The position numbers and the translations under genes are program-made. The notes under the pieces were generated by a model. That model was not told the DNA's origin and did no database searches. It saw nothing but the letters and a program-made list of their open reading frames with translations. A DNA stretch of 7,352 bases from Desulfobulbaceae bacterium (GTDB taxonomy: Bacteria; Desulfobacterota; Desulfobulbia; Desulfobulbales; Desulfobulbaceae): positions 1-7,352 of the forward strand of contig DAOVTM010000201.1 of NCBI GenBank assembly GCA_030633145.1. Reading direction: 5' to 3'. The first letter of the stretch is position 1. Each line of letters begins with the position of its first letter. This document shows, in pieces, positions 1 to 6,549 of this stretch.

Positions 1-1280
1 ATTCCGGCTGCGGTATCTCCCCCAGAGCCGATAATCCAGTTAATCCGCTGTCCGCTGCGTTCCCGTACCTGTTTTTCAATCTGCTGTGAACTGATCCCGT
101 CACATTGATAATAAAAGGGTTCCAGCAGATTGCTGTCTTCTGTAATTTTTCCTTCTCTCAGGGCGATATCATACAGCTTTGTATGAGGATACACCCGCAT
201 CCCGGTGAAGAAAAAAAGGACAGATTTATCCAATCCTTCCGCTGTTTCCAGTGTTTCATCCAGGGTCTGCCTGCATTCACCCGGCCCCCCGAGGAGAAAA
301 TAATGAGCCACATGCAGGCCTGCATCCACGGCCATACAATGAGCCTCAGTAACATCTTGAACTCGAAACGGTTTCTGGTAGCTGGTAAGCATGGCATCGG
401 AGAGGGATTCAGTGCCAAATTCAACATGACTCAGGCCGCACCGCTTCATGGTCGCAAAATAATCTTCCCTGGCCTTTACCGGGGAAAAAAAACCGCCCCA
501 GGGAATGGTCACCCCCTGTTCGTAAAAAGCCTCAGCCACTTCCAGACTGTGTGCCCTGTCTGAGTTAAAGGCAGAATCGGTGATAAAAAAATACTTTGCC
601 CCCTGCTCCTGCAAAGAGAGGGCGGTTCGGGCGACAATCCCAGGCTCCACATAACGATGTTTATTGCCCTCAATATGCGGATACGGACAGTAAATACAGC
701 GGAAGGAACAGCCCCGCTTGGATTGCAGGTTGAGCATCCCGCCATGCTCGATATAATACCGGGTATGCGCCCCTGATTCAAGGTTCCTGGTCTGTTCTCC
801 CTGCCAGGGAATAGGAGGACTGCTGCCGTAGCCATCCATCAAGCCGGGAATATCGTCCAGCGTCCCACCCAGCTCCAGAGTCTCAACCAGTTGGACAAAA
901 CGTTCCCCCTCGCCGACAATGCCGTAATCGGGCTGGACAACATCAAAAATTTCTCTGGCCAGGATAGTAAAACCTGCGCCGCCGCAGACAATGGGAGACT
1001 GGCTCTGCTCCCGCAGCCAGCAAACCAGTTGTCTCTGCTCTTCTATAAAAAAAAGAGGGTTGCCAACCTCGGTATTATCCACATTGCGGAGAGAGAGACC
1101 GATAATATCCGGTGCAAACTCTTTGATGATCTCGCCCAGACCATCCCGATCAAGGATATTCATGTCAACAATCTGCACCTGGTGTTGATCTCCCAAGGCA
1201 CCAGCCACATAATCAAGCCCGATGGGATAAACCGGATAGGGGATGGTGTGGGTGTTGGGGGAGATCAGCAGGACGTTCAT
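1..1280 (-). CDS. B12-binding-domain radical SAM protein (C-terminus beyond the window)
   Basis: My translation of the minus strand stays open from an ATG at 1280 to the left edge, giving 426 residues with no stop. The N-terminus (MNVLLISPN..., then PYPVYPIGLDYVAGAL) is typical of a cobalamin-binding Rossmann domain, about residues 1-140, though I see no DxHxxG motif. The radical SAM cluster motif is C191-SFR-C195-IY-C198. Downstream are family-like segments: FFITDSAFN, HVEFGTESLSDAML and YFLLGGPGE. Such enzymes bind a 4Fe-4S cluster, S-adenosylmethionine and usually cobalamin, and carry out radical methylations or C-C bond chemistry. The segment IGLSLRNVDNTEVGNP resembles, from memory, the radical SAM family linked to ladderane-type lipid biosynthesis. 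The ATG overlaps the upstream ketosynthase stop as ATGA, so translation is probably coupled. The class is secure; the substrate is unknown. Confidence 0.9.
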   Translation of the reverse strand, partial: MNVLLISPNTHTIPYPVYPIGLDYVAGALGDQHQVQIVDMNILDRDGLGEIIKEFAPDIIGLSLRNVDNTEVGNPLFFIEEQRQLVCWLREQSQSPIVCGGAGFTILAREIFDVVQPDYGIVGEGERFVQLVETLELGGTLDDIPGLMDGYGSSPPIPWQGEQTRNLESGAHTRYYIEHGGMLNLQSKRGCSFRCIYCPYPHIEGNKHRYVEPGIVARTALSLQEQGAKYFFITDSAFNSDRAHSLEVAEAFYEQGVTIPWGGFFSPVKAREDYFATMKRCGLSHVEFGTESLSDAMLTSYQKPFRVQDVTEAHCMAVDAGLHVAHYFLLGGPGECRQTLDETLETAEGLDKSVLFFFTGMRVYPHTKLYDIALREGKITEDSNLLEPFYYQCDGISSQQIEKQVRERSGQRINWIIGSGGDTAAG

Positions 1281-3421
1281 TGCATGATCAGTTCCATTGC
1301 AGTACACATTTTACCGAATCCGAGCACCAGAATCCCCTTACCGTTCGGGACTTCTCCCGACTCGATGAGCTGTGCAGCCATAACCGCAGCCACAGCCGAG
1401 GCAGCAGCAAACTCTCCGGTGAATTTTCGGTAATGAATCACTGGCACGTCCAGCTTGGTTTCCCTCATAAAAAGATCCAGCTGCTGCTCTCCCTCTTCAG
1501 CAAAGGCTGCTGGAATTCCCGCCAGGATCATTGCGTATTGGGTACGGATTGTTTCCCTGCTGCCTAAGGCACCAATCAGGTGTTCCAGCACAGTCTCGGA
1601 TGTCTGTTCATAAAAACAGGAACGGATGGCCACCTTGCCGGGAATCGCCTTACGACAGATATAAAAGCCTCCTCCACCGTCAGCCGGTTGCTCTGCCATG
1701 GCAGAAGGATCCAGTAACGGGGTAAAGTGAGGGTGAAATTCGTCTGCGCCCAGAACAAAAGCGGTATTGTAGCGTGTTTCAGTCCCAAGGAATGCCTCTG
1801 TTGCCAGCAGAGCCTGCTCAAAAGAGGAATCCCCGCCGCTGCAACTGACGTTGGAACCGGTGGCACCGTGCCTGATGGCGATCTGCCCGGCTGCGCTGTT
1901 ATGCACCGAGCCGACAAAATCAATGGGACTGGGGAACTGTTCCCCTGTGCTGCGTAATTTTTCAAGAAAATCCCAAGTCTCTGATAGCGCACCCCAGCCG
2001 CTGCCCATGAACACTGCATGGGGGGACTGCTCAATGTCGGCATCGTTTTTTGCCGCTGCTGCCAAGGCCAGTCCCATGCGTGCGAAACGTCCCAGCCTGC
2101 GAATGGATCGTAGCGGTAGCTGCTCTGCCATGGTGCTGCTGTCCAGGGTTCCGGCCATGGACTGGAGCAAAAAGAAATTCCCCAGGGAATCGAGAGTGTG
2201 TCCTGCTCCGGTAATGCAGGACTTGCCAACAATGGAGAGAGGTGCGTTGTCTTCTGCTGTTACGGGCTTTTCGTTTTCGCTGTCAGCTATCAGCAGACAA
2301 GCGTTGTTGCCGCCAAAACCGAAGGAATTGGAAAGAACAGTTGACACCGGACGGGACCGAGTTGCGGTTAATGGCTCAAGCTCACATTCAGGATCAGGGG
2401 TTTCGCAGCCGATATTAGCAGGCAGGATATTATATTGCAGACAGAGTGCGGAAAGCACGGCTTCAATCGCACCAGATGCGGCCAAGCCATGTCCAGTCAT
2501 TCCCTTGATGGAGGAAAGGGGCGGTATGGAAGGAAAAAGGCTGCGCACGGCCTTGGATTCTGCAAGGTCATTATCAGGGGTTCCGGTACCGTGCATATTG
2601 ATATAATCCACTGTATCCACAGCAACTCCGCTGTCTGCCATGGCCTTTTCCATGGCACCTCTGGCTCCCTTGCCCTCCGGGTGGGGCGCAGCACCATGAT
2701 GGGCATCACAACTGAGTGCGCTTCCCAGGATTACACCGTAACTGTGTTCAGGTTTTTGGTTGGTAAGGAGCAAAAAGGCTGCGCCTTCGGCCACGGTCAT
2801 CCCGGCCCGGGAGAGATCAAAGGGGCGGCACCCCTGTTCATCAACCAACTGCAGGGAATGGAAACCATAATAAGTGAGAAAAGAGAGGGAATCTGCGCCA
2901 CCAGCAAGAAGCCATTGCGCCTGTCCCCTCTGGAGCATACGGCAAGCCATACTGATTGCCACCGCCCCGGAGGAGCAAGCCGTGGAAAAAGTGAGCAGTT
3001 TTTCCCTGCACCCCAATTTCCTGCCGATCTCTTCTGCTACTGTTCCCAGGCCGTGGTAGCTATAGGAACCGATATAATCAACAGGATCATTCTTCGCTTC
3101 AGCCAGTAGCTGTTCGGTTCGCTCGATACCGCCGGTAGTGGTGCCGACATACACTCCATTAAGATTGCAATCGTGATCCGCCATTGCCTGTTGTGCTGCG
3201 GCAATGGCTAGTCGGTGCGTGCGGGGCAGGGACTGGGTATCCGTAAAACCCTCTACCTGCCCCACCGGCAGGGGTGGCTGCTGTTGCACGGGGAAAAGAG
3301 TCAAGGGGGCAATAGCGGAGCTGCCCTGTTTCAGTGCCGCAAGGGTGGCATCCGTACCCGTTCCCAGGGGACTGACAATGCCAAGAGCGGCTATGTAAAC
3401 AGGAGAGCGTTTATATTTCAA
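1277..3421 (-). CDS. Fused beta-ketoacyl-ACP synthase / chain-length-factor-like protein
   Basis: This 714-residue protein holds two thiolase-fold ketosynthase units in one frame. Unit 1 (about 5-380) is a complete FabF/KS-alpha-like condensing enzyme. It has nucleophile Cys149 in STACSSG, His277 in NMHGTGTPD, Lys306 and His311 in IKGMTGHG, and a glycine-rich FGFGGNN near 367-373. Unit 2 (about 394-714) begins APLSIVGK and carries SVHNSAAG (505-512) and SCSGGDSSF (526-534), resembling the ketoacyl-synthase-like chain length factor family. It has no HGTGT motif, and its only nearby cysteine, Cys527, seems offset from the nucleophile position, so it is probably non-catalytic. Unit 1 should perform decarboxylative Claisen condensation on ACP-bound acyl chains, with unit 2 as its heterodimer-like partner. 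The start is TTG at 3421, overlapping the ACP stop as TTGA. It leaves a normal short lead before the first strand, and no nearby ATG fits. Confidence 0.93.
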   Translation of the reverse strand: MKYKRSPVYIAALGIVSPLGTGTDATLAALKQGSSAIAPLTLFPVQQQPPLPVGQVEGFTDTQSLPRTHRLAIAAAQQAMADHDCNLNGVYVGTTTGGIERTEQLLAEAKNDPVDYIGSYSYHGLGTVAEEIGRKLGCREKLLTFSTACSSGAVAISMACRMLQRGQAQWLLAGGADSLSFLTYYGFHSLQLVDEQGCRPFDLSRAGMTVAEGAAFLLLTNQKPEHSYGVILGSALSCDAHHGAAPHPEGKGARGAMEKAMADSGVAVDTVDYINMHGTGTPDNDLAESKAVRSLFPSIPPLSSIKGMTGHGLAASGAIEAVLSALCLQYNILPANIGCETPDPECELEPLTATRSRPVSTVLSNSFGFGGNNACLLIADSENEKPVTAEDNAPLSIVGKSCITGAGHTLDSLGNFFLLQSMAGTLDSSTMAEQLPLRSIRRLGRFARMGLALAAAAKNDADIEQSPHAVFMGSGWGALSETWDFLEKLRSTGEQFPSPIDFVGSVHNSAAGQIAIRHGATGSNVSCSGGDSSFEQALLATEAFLGTETRYNTAFVLGADEFHPHFTPLLDPSAMAEQPADGGGGFYICRKAIPGKVAIRSCFYEQTSETVLEHLIGALGSRETIRTQYAMILAGIPAAFAEEGEQQLDLFMRETKLDVPVIHYRKFTGEFAAASAVAAVMAAQLIESGEVPNGKGILVLGFGKMCTAMELIMQ

Positions 3422-3684
3422 GAAGAGAACCTGGGAGAATTTTCACGGACATATCGGGTCAGGTTTTTCAGGGTTGAAAAGACCCGCTCGCCAATCTCTT
3501 TATTGTTGATCACCACCCCATACTCTTTTTCTACCATGACCACCATTTCCAGGACATCAATGGAATCTATACCCAGCTCGCCGCCGACCAGCTGCGCATC
3601 TTCATCTATATCTTCCGGGCTGATGTCGGTCAGGTTGAGGACTGCAATCAATCGTTCTTTGAGTTCTGATGTCAGTTTGTCCAT
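3418..3684 (-). CDS. Acyl carrier protein
   Basis: An 88-residue acidic protein of normal ACP length. The phosphopantetheine attachment site is Ser41 in LGIDSIDVLE, the classic (D/E)S(I/L) motif at the start of helix II. It is followed by an amphipathic stretch (EMVVMVEKEYGVVI) and a predicted final helix, FSTLKNLTRYVREN. It would carry intermediates as 4'-phosphopantetheine thioesters for the fused ketosynthase encoded immediately downstream, with which it overlaps by four bases (TTGA). As the first gene after a good sigma70-like promoter, it is probably a dedicated carrier for this pathway and not the housekeeping fatty acid ACP; no fabD or fabG homologue is seen beside it. The ATG at 3684 has only a weak GAG-type ribosome binding site in an A-rich leader. 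The family call is secure and the pathway role is inferred. Confidence 0.93.
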   Translation of the reverse strand: MDKLTSELKERLIAVLNLTDISPEDIDEDAQLVGGELGIDSIDVLEMVVMVEKEYGVVINNKEIGERVFSTLKNLTRYVRENSPRFSS

Positions 3685-3727
3685 ATTTTTTTTATCTCTA
3701 TAAGTTCAAAGGGCTTGAATCCATGGG

Positions 3728-3756
3728 AGTATAGTGCAGAGGAGGTTCTATTACAA
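3728..3756 (-). promoter_or_regulatory. Sigma70-like promoter of the ACP-ketosynthase-radical SAM operon
   Basis: Read on the minus strand, TTGTAA (3751-3756; four of six matches to TTGACA) is separated by exactly 17 bases from TATACT (3728-3733; five of six matches to TATAAT). Transcription would begin near 3721 and give a leader of about 37 bases before the ACP start at 3684. It is the best promoter match I found between the ACP gene and the upstream ATPase gene. It lies on the gene side of the repeat mosaic, so those repeats would be upstream of the transcript. Confidence 0.55.
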
Positions 3757-3791
3757 TAGCGATAGTCAGATTGTACCGGTGCGGGTGATTT

Positions 3792-3895
3792 CCCACTGGT
3801 TCCAGCATCTGCAACAGGACGCTGGAGCGTCCCAAATACGTTCCCACGCTGGAGCGTGGGAACCAGTGGAACGCTGGAGCGTGGGAACCAGTGGA
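3792..3895. repeat. REP-like palindrome cluster with a 25-bp tandem duplication
   Basis: The main palindrome (3840-3863) has 11-base arms, GTTCCCACGCT and AGCGTGGGAAC, around a GG centre. A shorter hairpin at 3817-3832 has arms GGACGCT and AGCGTCC around the same GG. CCCACTGGTTCC at 3792-3803 is the inverted counterpart of GGAACCAGTGG, which occurs at 3859-3869 and 3884-3894. A perfect 25-base unit at 3846-3870 is repeated immediately at 3871-3895. Similar palindromes are scattered through many bacterial genomes and are often attributed to REP-associated IS200-like transposases. None is encoded here, so these are non-autonomous copies. A related patch lies at 7049-7099. Confidence 0.88.
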
Positions 3896-3946
3896 AAACC
3901 AGTGAAAAACCAGTGGCAGACCAGTGCCAGACCAGTGGCAAACCAG
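3887..3946. repeat. 11-bp-period minisatellite
   Basis: Five consecutive 11-base units fit ACCAGTGNNAN: ACCAGTGGAAA (3887-3897), ACCAGTGAAAA (3898-3908), ACCAGTGGCAG (3909-3919), ACCAGTGCCAG (3920-3930) and ACCAGTGGCAA (3931-3941). A truncated ACCAG follows at 3942-3946. The first unit overlaps the GGAACCAGTGG end of the second 25-bp REP-like unit, so the array seems to have grown from the REP tail by slippage. The short reading frames crossing it (for example with HWSGTG and HWFSTG strings) are repeat artefacts and not protein repeats. The array starts about 130 bases upstream of the operon -35 box. Confidence 0.9.
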
Positions 3947-4022
3947 ATAACACACGATACATCATGGTTATAATAACCAAGTAATTCTTTAAACAATTCC
4001 CCTGCCGTCAGTGAACCTGGTT

Positions 4023-4040
4023 AGCTTTGAATCCAAAGCT
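4023..4040. repeat. Short perfect hairpin between the ATPase gene and the repeat mosaic
   Basis: Arms AGCTTTG (4023-4029) and CAAAGCT (4034-4040) flank the loop AATC. It lies 74 bases past the ATPase stop codon in the direction of transcription. It is AT-rich and has no following T-run on the minus strand, so it is a poor intrinsic terminator. It may help stop read-through or may be incidental. The rest of 3947-4113 shows no gene I can support. Confidence 0.4.
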
Positions 4041-4113
4041 CATATATATATTGGTCAACTACGAGATGAGTTGGAGAAACAAGCTACTCCCTTGATCTAA
4101 GAAAAAGGCATCG

Positions 4114-5265
4114 TTAAGAAAAGAACTCCCCATTCCACAGCTTCTGGACAAAATCCAGTGCTGGCAGCACCTCAATGCCATCTTCGGTAACTCTTGCCTT
4201 GGCCTCCAGGCAGACGATTATTCTACGTTGTACGCCAGGGTGATCGATTATAAGACTCCTTAACCCCTTACAATGTCTGGATAAAATTTTCTCCGATGCC
4301 TTCACCTCAATGGCCACCTCCATATTATTGATGATAAAATCCACTTCAATGCCACTGGCAAGCCGCCAGTAATAGAACTCTGCAAATGCCTCTTCATACA
4401 TGTTAAATGCCTGCAATTCGTGGAAACACCAGTTTTCAAAGACCTTGCCATACAACTCGCCTCCCTGGGCAACGGTACCCCTTTTTGCGAGAAAATTAAC
4501 GACCCCTACATCGGAAAAATAGAACTTTGCTGCTGCTGTAACCCTTCTTTTTGGTCGTTTACGATAACTTGGCAGCCATCTTCCCAGCAGGGTGTCTTCC
4601 AGGATGAGAAAATACTCTTTGATTGTATTGCCGGATACCCCACAATCCCTGGCAATTGTTGAAAAATTCACAGGTTCCGTATCGGAAAGCGCGGCCATGT
4701 TCAAGAAATCAGAAAAAACAGGAAGGTTTCGCACCAGGCCTTCTGCGGCAATCTCTTCTTTCAGGTAATTTGCAACATAGGCGTTCAGCAATCTTCGGGG
4801 TTTACTGGAGAGATAAATCCTTGGCAGGTACCCATGATTTAACATTCTGTTTAAATCAAAATCCGGCAGGAGTTCACCGGCTGTAAATCCAAACAATTCG
4901 TAACGAATTGCCCTGCCACCGAGTAAATTGGCATGTCCGCGTTTGACCTTTCTGGCACTGGATCCGCAGAGGGCAAAATGCACTGCACGGTTTTCATGAA
5001 GCCAGTGTACCTCGTCCAGCAGTGCCGGGAGTTTTTGCACTTCATCAATCACAACAAAGGGCATTTCGCTCGTATCAGGTAATTCCTGCCTGAGCAGTTC
5101 CGGCCTTTCGAGATAGCGACGATATTCCTCTGCCTTTAACAGATCTATCCACACACTATCAGGGTATGTTTGCTTGAGCAGTGTCGATTTCCCGGTTTGG
5201 CGTGGACCCCATAAAAAGAAGGTCTCTGTTCCCGATTTCGGTAGAGTTAATTTTCGTTGTATCAT
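4114..5265 (-). CDS. AAA-type ATPase with C-terminal DUF4143 domain
   Basis: A 383-residue protein of the usual length for the AAA_14/DUF4143 family. The N-terminal ATPase has Walker A G20-PRQT-GKST (20-28), Walker B FVVIDE (70-75) and a CGSSAR sensor-like segment (100-105). A winged-helix-like region follows at about 195-230 (INFSTIAR-like sequence VNFSTIARDCGVSGNTIKEY). The C-terminal part has the PD-(D/E)XK-like residues common in this family: E277 in VFENW, D309 in GIEVDF, and E320 and K322 in AIEVKAS. The function of the family is poorly defined. Members occur in many near-identical copies per genome and are often suspected of being mobile or defence- or toxin-like, which is not shown here. 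The gene is probably monocistronic. The ATG at 5265 lacks a clear ribosome binding site, so the start is moderately certain. Confidence 0.9.
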   Translation of the reverse strand: MIQRKLTLPKSGTETFFLWGPRQTGKSTLLKQTYPDSVWIDLLKAEEYRRYLERPELLRQELPDTSEMPFVVIDEVQKLPALLDEVHWLHENRAVHFALCGSSARKVKRGHANLLGGRAIRYELFGFTAGELLPDFDLNRMLNHGYLPRIYLSSKPRRLLNAYVANYLKEEIAAEGLVRNLPVFSDFLNMAALSDTEPVNFSTIARDCGVSGNTIKEYFLILEDTLLGRWLPSYRKRPKRRVTAAAKFYFSDVGVVNFLAKRGTVAQGGELYGKVFENWCFHELQAFNMYEEAFAEFYYWRLASGIEVDFIINNMEVAIEVKASEKILSRHCKGLRSLIIDHPGVQRRIIVCLEAKARVTEDGIEVLPALDFVQKLWNGEFFS

Positions 5266-5295
5266 AGGCCATTTTTGCTGATATTTTTAAGCTGT

Positions 5296-5323
5296 ACTTC
5301 AGAATATCATGTAAATCTGAAGT
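5296..5323 (-). promoter_or_regulatory. Operator-like dyad over the ATPase promoter
   Basis: Perfect 8-base arms ACTTCAGA (5296-5303) and TCTGAAGT (5316-5323) are separated by 12 bases. The dyad fills the promoter spacer, covers part of the -10 box (5301-5306) and touches the last base of the -35 box (5323-5328). That is the classic position for a repressor that blocks RNA polymerase. Two 8-base half-sites whose centres are 20 bases apart, about two helical turns, suit a dimeric helix-turn-helix regulator, possibly the ATPase itself through its winged-helix region. That last idea is speculation. Confidence 0.5.
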
Positions 5324-5328
5324 GTCAA
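5301..5328 (-). promoter_or_regulatory. Promoter of the AAA/DUF4143 gene
   Basis: On the minus strand a perfect TTGACA (5323-5328) is followed after 16 bases by TATTCT (5301-5306; four of six matches to TATAAT). Transcription would start near 5294 and leave a leader of about 29 bases before the ATG at 5265. The consensus -35 makes this a plausible strong site, and the overlapping dyad suggests it is normally held down. Confidence 0.55.
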
Positions 5329-5384
5329 TGAAGAATTGCAGGCAAAAATGGCTGTAAAAATGCTTCCTGGTTTAAAAAATACCC

Positions 5385-5407
5385 TTGAATGGGATTTAGT
5401 CATTCAA
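5385..5407. repeat. Small inverted repeat in the intergenic gap
   Basis: TTGAATG (5385-5391) and CATTCAA (5401-5407) are perfect inverse copies around a 9-base loop. Nothing else in 5353-5491 looks like a gene. The region is AT-rich with a loose direct repeat of TCGTTG at 5432-5450. Function is unknown and chance is possible. Confidence 0.35.
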
Positions 5408-5491
5408 TTTCAACGTATTACACTGTGAAAAGTCGTTGCAAGAAATCGTTGTGAAAAATGCAGGGCGGGAAAAACAAACAACCTGAAACTA

Positions 5492-5523
5492 AAAAGAACC
5501 GCACAATCACATGCGGTTCTTTT
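5492..5523 (-). terminator. Intrinsic terminator of the outer membrane protein gene
   Basis: A perfect 12-base stem, AAAAGAACCGCA (5492-5503) and TGCGGTTCTTTT (5512-5523), encloses an 8-base loop. Read on the minus strand, the GC-rich stem ends in TTCTTTTT, giving the U-tract. It starts 27 bases beyond the porin stop codon at 5551. The A/T symmetry means it could also work in the plus direction, but no plus-strand gene enters it. Confidence 0.85.
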
Positions 5524-5550
5524 CCTTGTCACAATCAGACCAGGTTCAAA

Positions 5551-6531
5551 TCAGAATGCATAGGTAAACTTGGCCCACACATTATAGCCCTCAGTCTTAT
5601 TCTCTGCAGCCATCTCCCACTGATTGCGCAGGGAGAAGAACATATTTTTATGATTGTACCAGATTCCAGGGCCAACGGCAAAGACCTTGCTGCGCATCCC
5701 CTCATCGGCACGGAGCAGGTCGATGGGAGATGGTTCCTGAAGTGTAACAGGCATATTCGGGTCAATATCATAGGAATCATCCGTGGTCTGGGTATAGTAA
5801 TACCCATTTACACCGATACGAAACGAGGGAGTGACAGCGTAGGATGCGGAATAATCGAAATGAAATTCCTGACCGGGATCGCGGTCAACCTCCAGGCCAT
5901 ATACCGTGGCATAATCCTCCTGCGTGGAGTTGAAATCATACATGAACTTTGCTGAAAATTCCCAGTTGTTCGCCATATAGGTGATGCCGAGTACCGGCTC
6001 GATAGTCCAGAAGTTTGTCCCCACAGATGCCATATTACCGTCATCCTGACCTGTTGGAATATAGATATCAGCCAGGGATGTTACAATGTGCAACTTGCCC
6101 TCCTGTAAATGCCAGGACAGGAGAAAAGGACTGAAAATAACATAGGGAACAGAGGTGTCGTCATACGATGTGGTATGCTGTGGCCCGACCGATGCCTTGA
6201 AATTAAGATCCACACCGATGATAGGCAGGAAGGTGTGCATCCCCCAGTTTCCCCCCATGATCTTTTTATCACTCATCCAGAGAAAACGAAAGACATTGGC
6301 AGCCACGGTGACATCGTCAAAGGCCGCAATGTCGTCGCCATTATCATCCTTCATGCTATCAGCAGTATAGTAATAGGCATAGTCAAGAAAATAAAAACCA
6401 GGAGGCGGGGCAGCACCGGCCAGGAAAGCCTCTGCACCATTGGGATAGTTTTGACCGCCACCGGCCATTGCCTGACTACTGAATGCCATCAGGATCACGG
6501 TAATCCACAGGGTTATACTTTTTCGCACCAT
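5551..6531 (-). CDS. Outer membrane beta-barrel protein, MetA/phenol-degradation porin-like family
   Basis: With the ATG at 6531 the protein has 326 residues. The start is chosen because AAGGAGG lies 7 bases upstream and the product begins MVRKSITLWITVILMAFSSQ, a signal peptide probably cleaved after AMA (residue 23). The upstream in-frame ATG at 6597 has no ribosome binding site and would bury the signal peptide. The early mature sequence (YPNGAEAFLAGAAPPPGFYFLDYAYYY) is characteristic of the family often named for the MetA pathway of phenol degradation. The rest alternates aromatic and polar residues as in barrel strands. It ends AKFTYAF, a C-terminal phenylalanine that fits recognition by the BAM complex. 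It is probably a channel for hydrophobic or aromatic solutes; that substrate is known only for relatives. It is a single-gene unit with its own terminator. Confidence 0.87.
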   Translation of the reverse strand: MVRKSITLWITVILMAFSSQAMAGGGQNYPNGAEAFLAGAAPPPGFYFLDYAYYYTADSMKDDNGDDIAAFDDVTVAANVFRFLWMSDKKIMGGNWGMHTFLPIIGVDLNFKASVGPQHTTSYDDTSVPYVIFSPFLLSWHLQEGKLHIVTSLADIYIPTGQDDGNMASVGTNFWTIEPVLGITYMANNWEFSAKFMYDFNSTQEDYATVYGLEVDRDPGQEFHFDYSASYAVTPSFRIGVNGYYYTQTTDDSYDIDPNMPVTLQEPSPIDLLRADEGMRSKVFAVGPGIWYNHKNMFFSLRNQWEMAAENKTEGYNVWAKFTYAF

Positions 6532-6538
6532 CTCTCTT

Positions 6539-6545
6539 CCTCCTT
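6539..6545 (-). promoter_or_regulatory. Strong ribosome binding site for the outer membrane protein
   Basis: AAGGAGG on the minus strand is a near-perfect Shine-Dalgarno sequence with a 7-base spacer to the ATG at 6531. It decides the start codon over the in-frame ATG 66 bases upstream. It is the only strong ribosome binding site in the window, consistent with an abundant envelope protein. Confidence 0.85.
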
Positions 6546-6549
6546 TTTG

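Larger units (their letters stand above)
5268..5352. repeat. Outer 11-bp inverted repeat framing the ATPase promoter
   Basis: GCCATTTTTGC at 5268-5278 is the exact inverse of GCAAAAATGGC at 5342-5352. The arms can be extended by TG and CA if one G at 5341 is bulged. The centre (5310) nearly coincides with the centre of a second, inner dyad at 5296-5323 (5309.5), while the sequence between the two pairs of arms matches only partly. The 85-base unit ends two bases upstream of the ATPase ATG. It could be a miniature inverted-repeat element or a nested regulatory site. I see no obvious target-site duplication. Confidence 0.65.

Noticed and set aside
1851..3109. Long plus-strand frames opposite the ketosynthase gene (up to 251 codons)
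   Set aside because: These are antisense shadows of a GC-rich coding region whose minus-strand product has clear catalytic motifs.
3734..3973. Plus-strand frame across the repeat mosaic, close to an AGGAGG-like string
   Set aside because: Composition is repeat-driven, the start is non-ATG, and the AGGAGG is part of the minus-strand promoter spacer.
3672..3980. Minus-strand frame of about 100 codons upstream of and overlapping the ACP start
   Set aside because: Most of it is a translation of the 11-bp array and the palindromes, it overlaps the ACP in another frame, and it has no ribosome binding site.
4011..4100. Plus-strand 29-residue frame (VNLVSFESKAH...) starting with GTG
   Set aside because: The amino acid mix looks protein-like, but there is no Shine-Dalgarno sequence, a stop lies just upstream, and I recognise no family. 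It could be a gene remnant, but the support is too thin.
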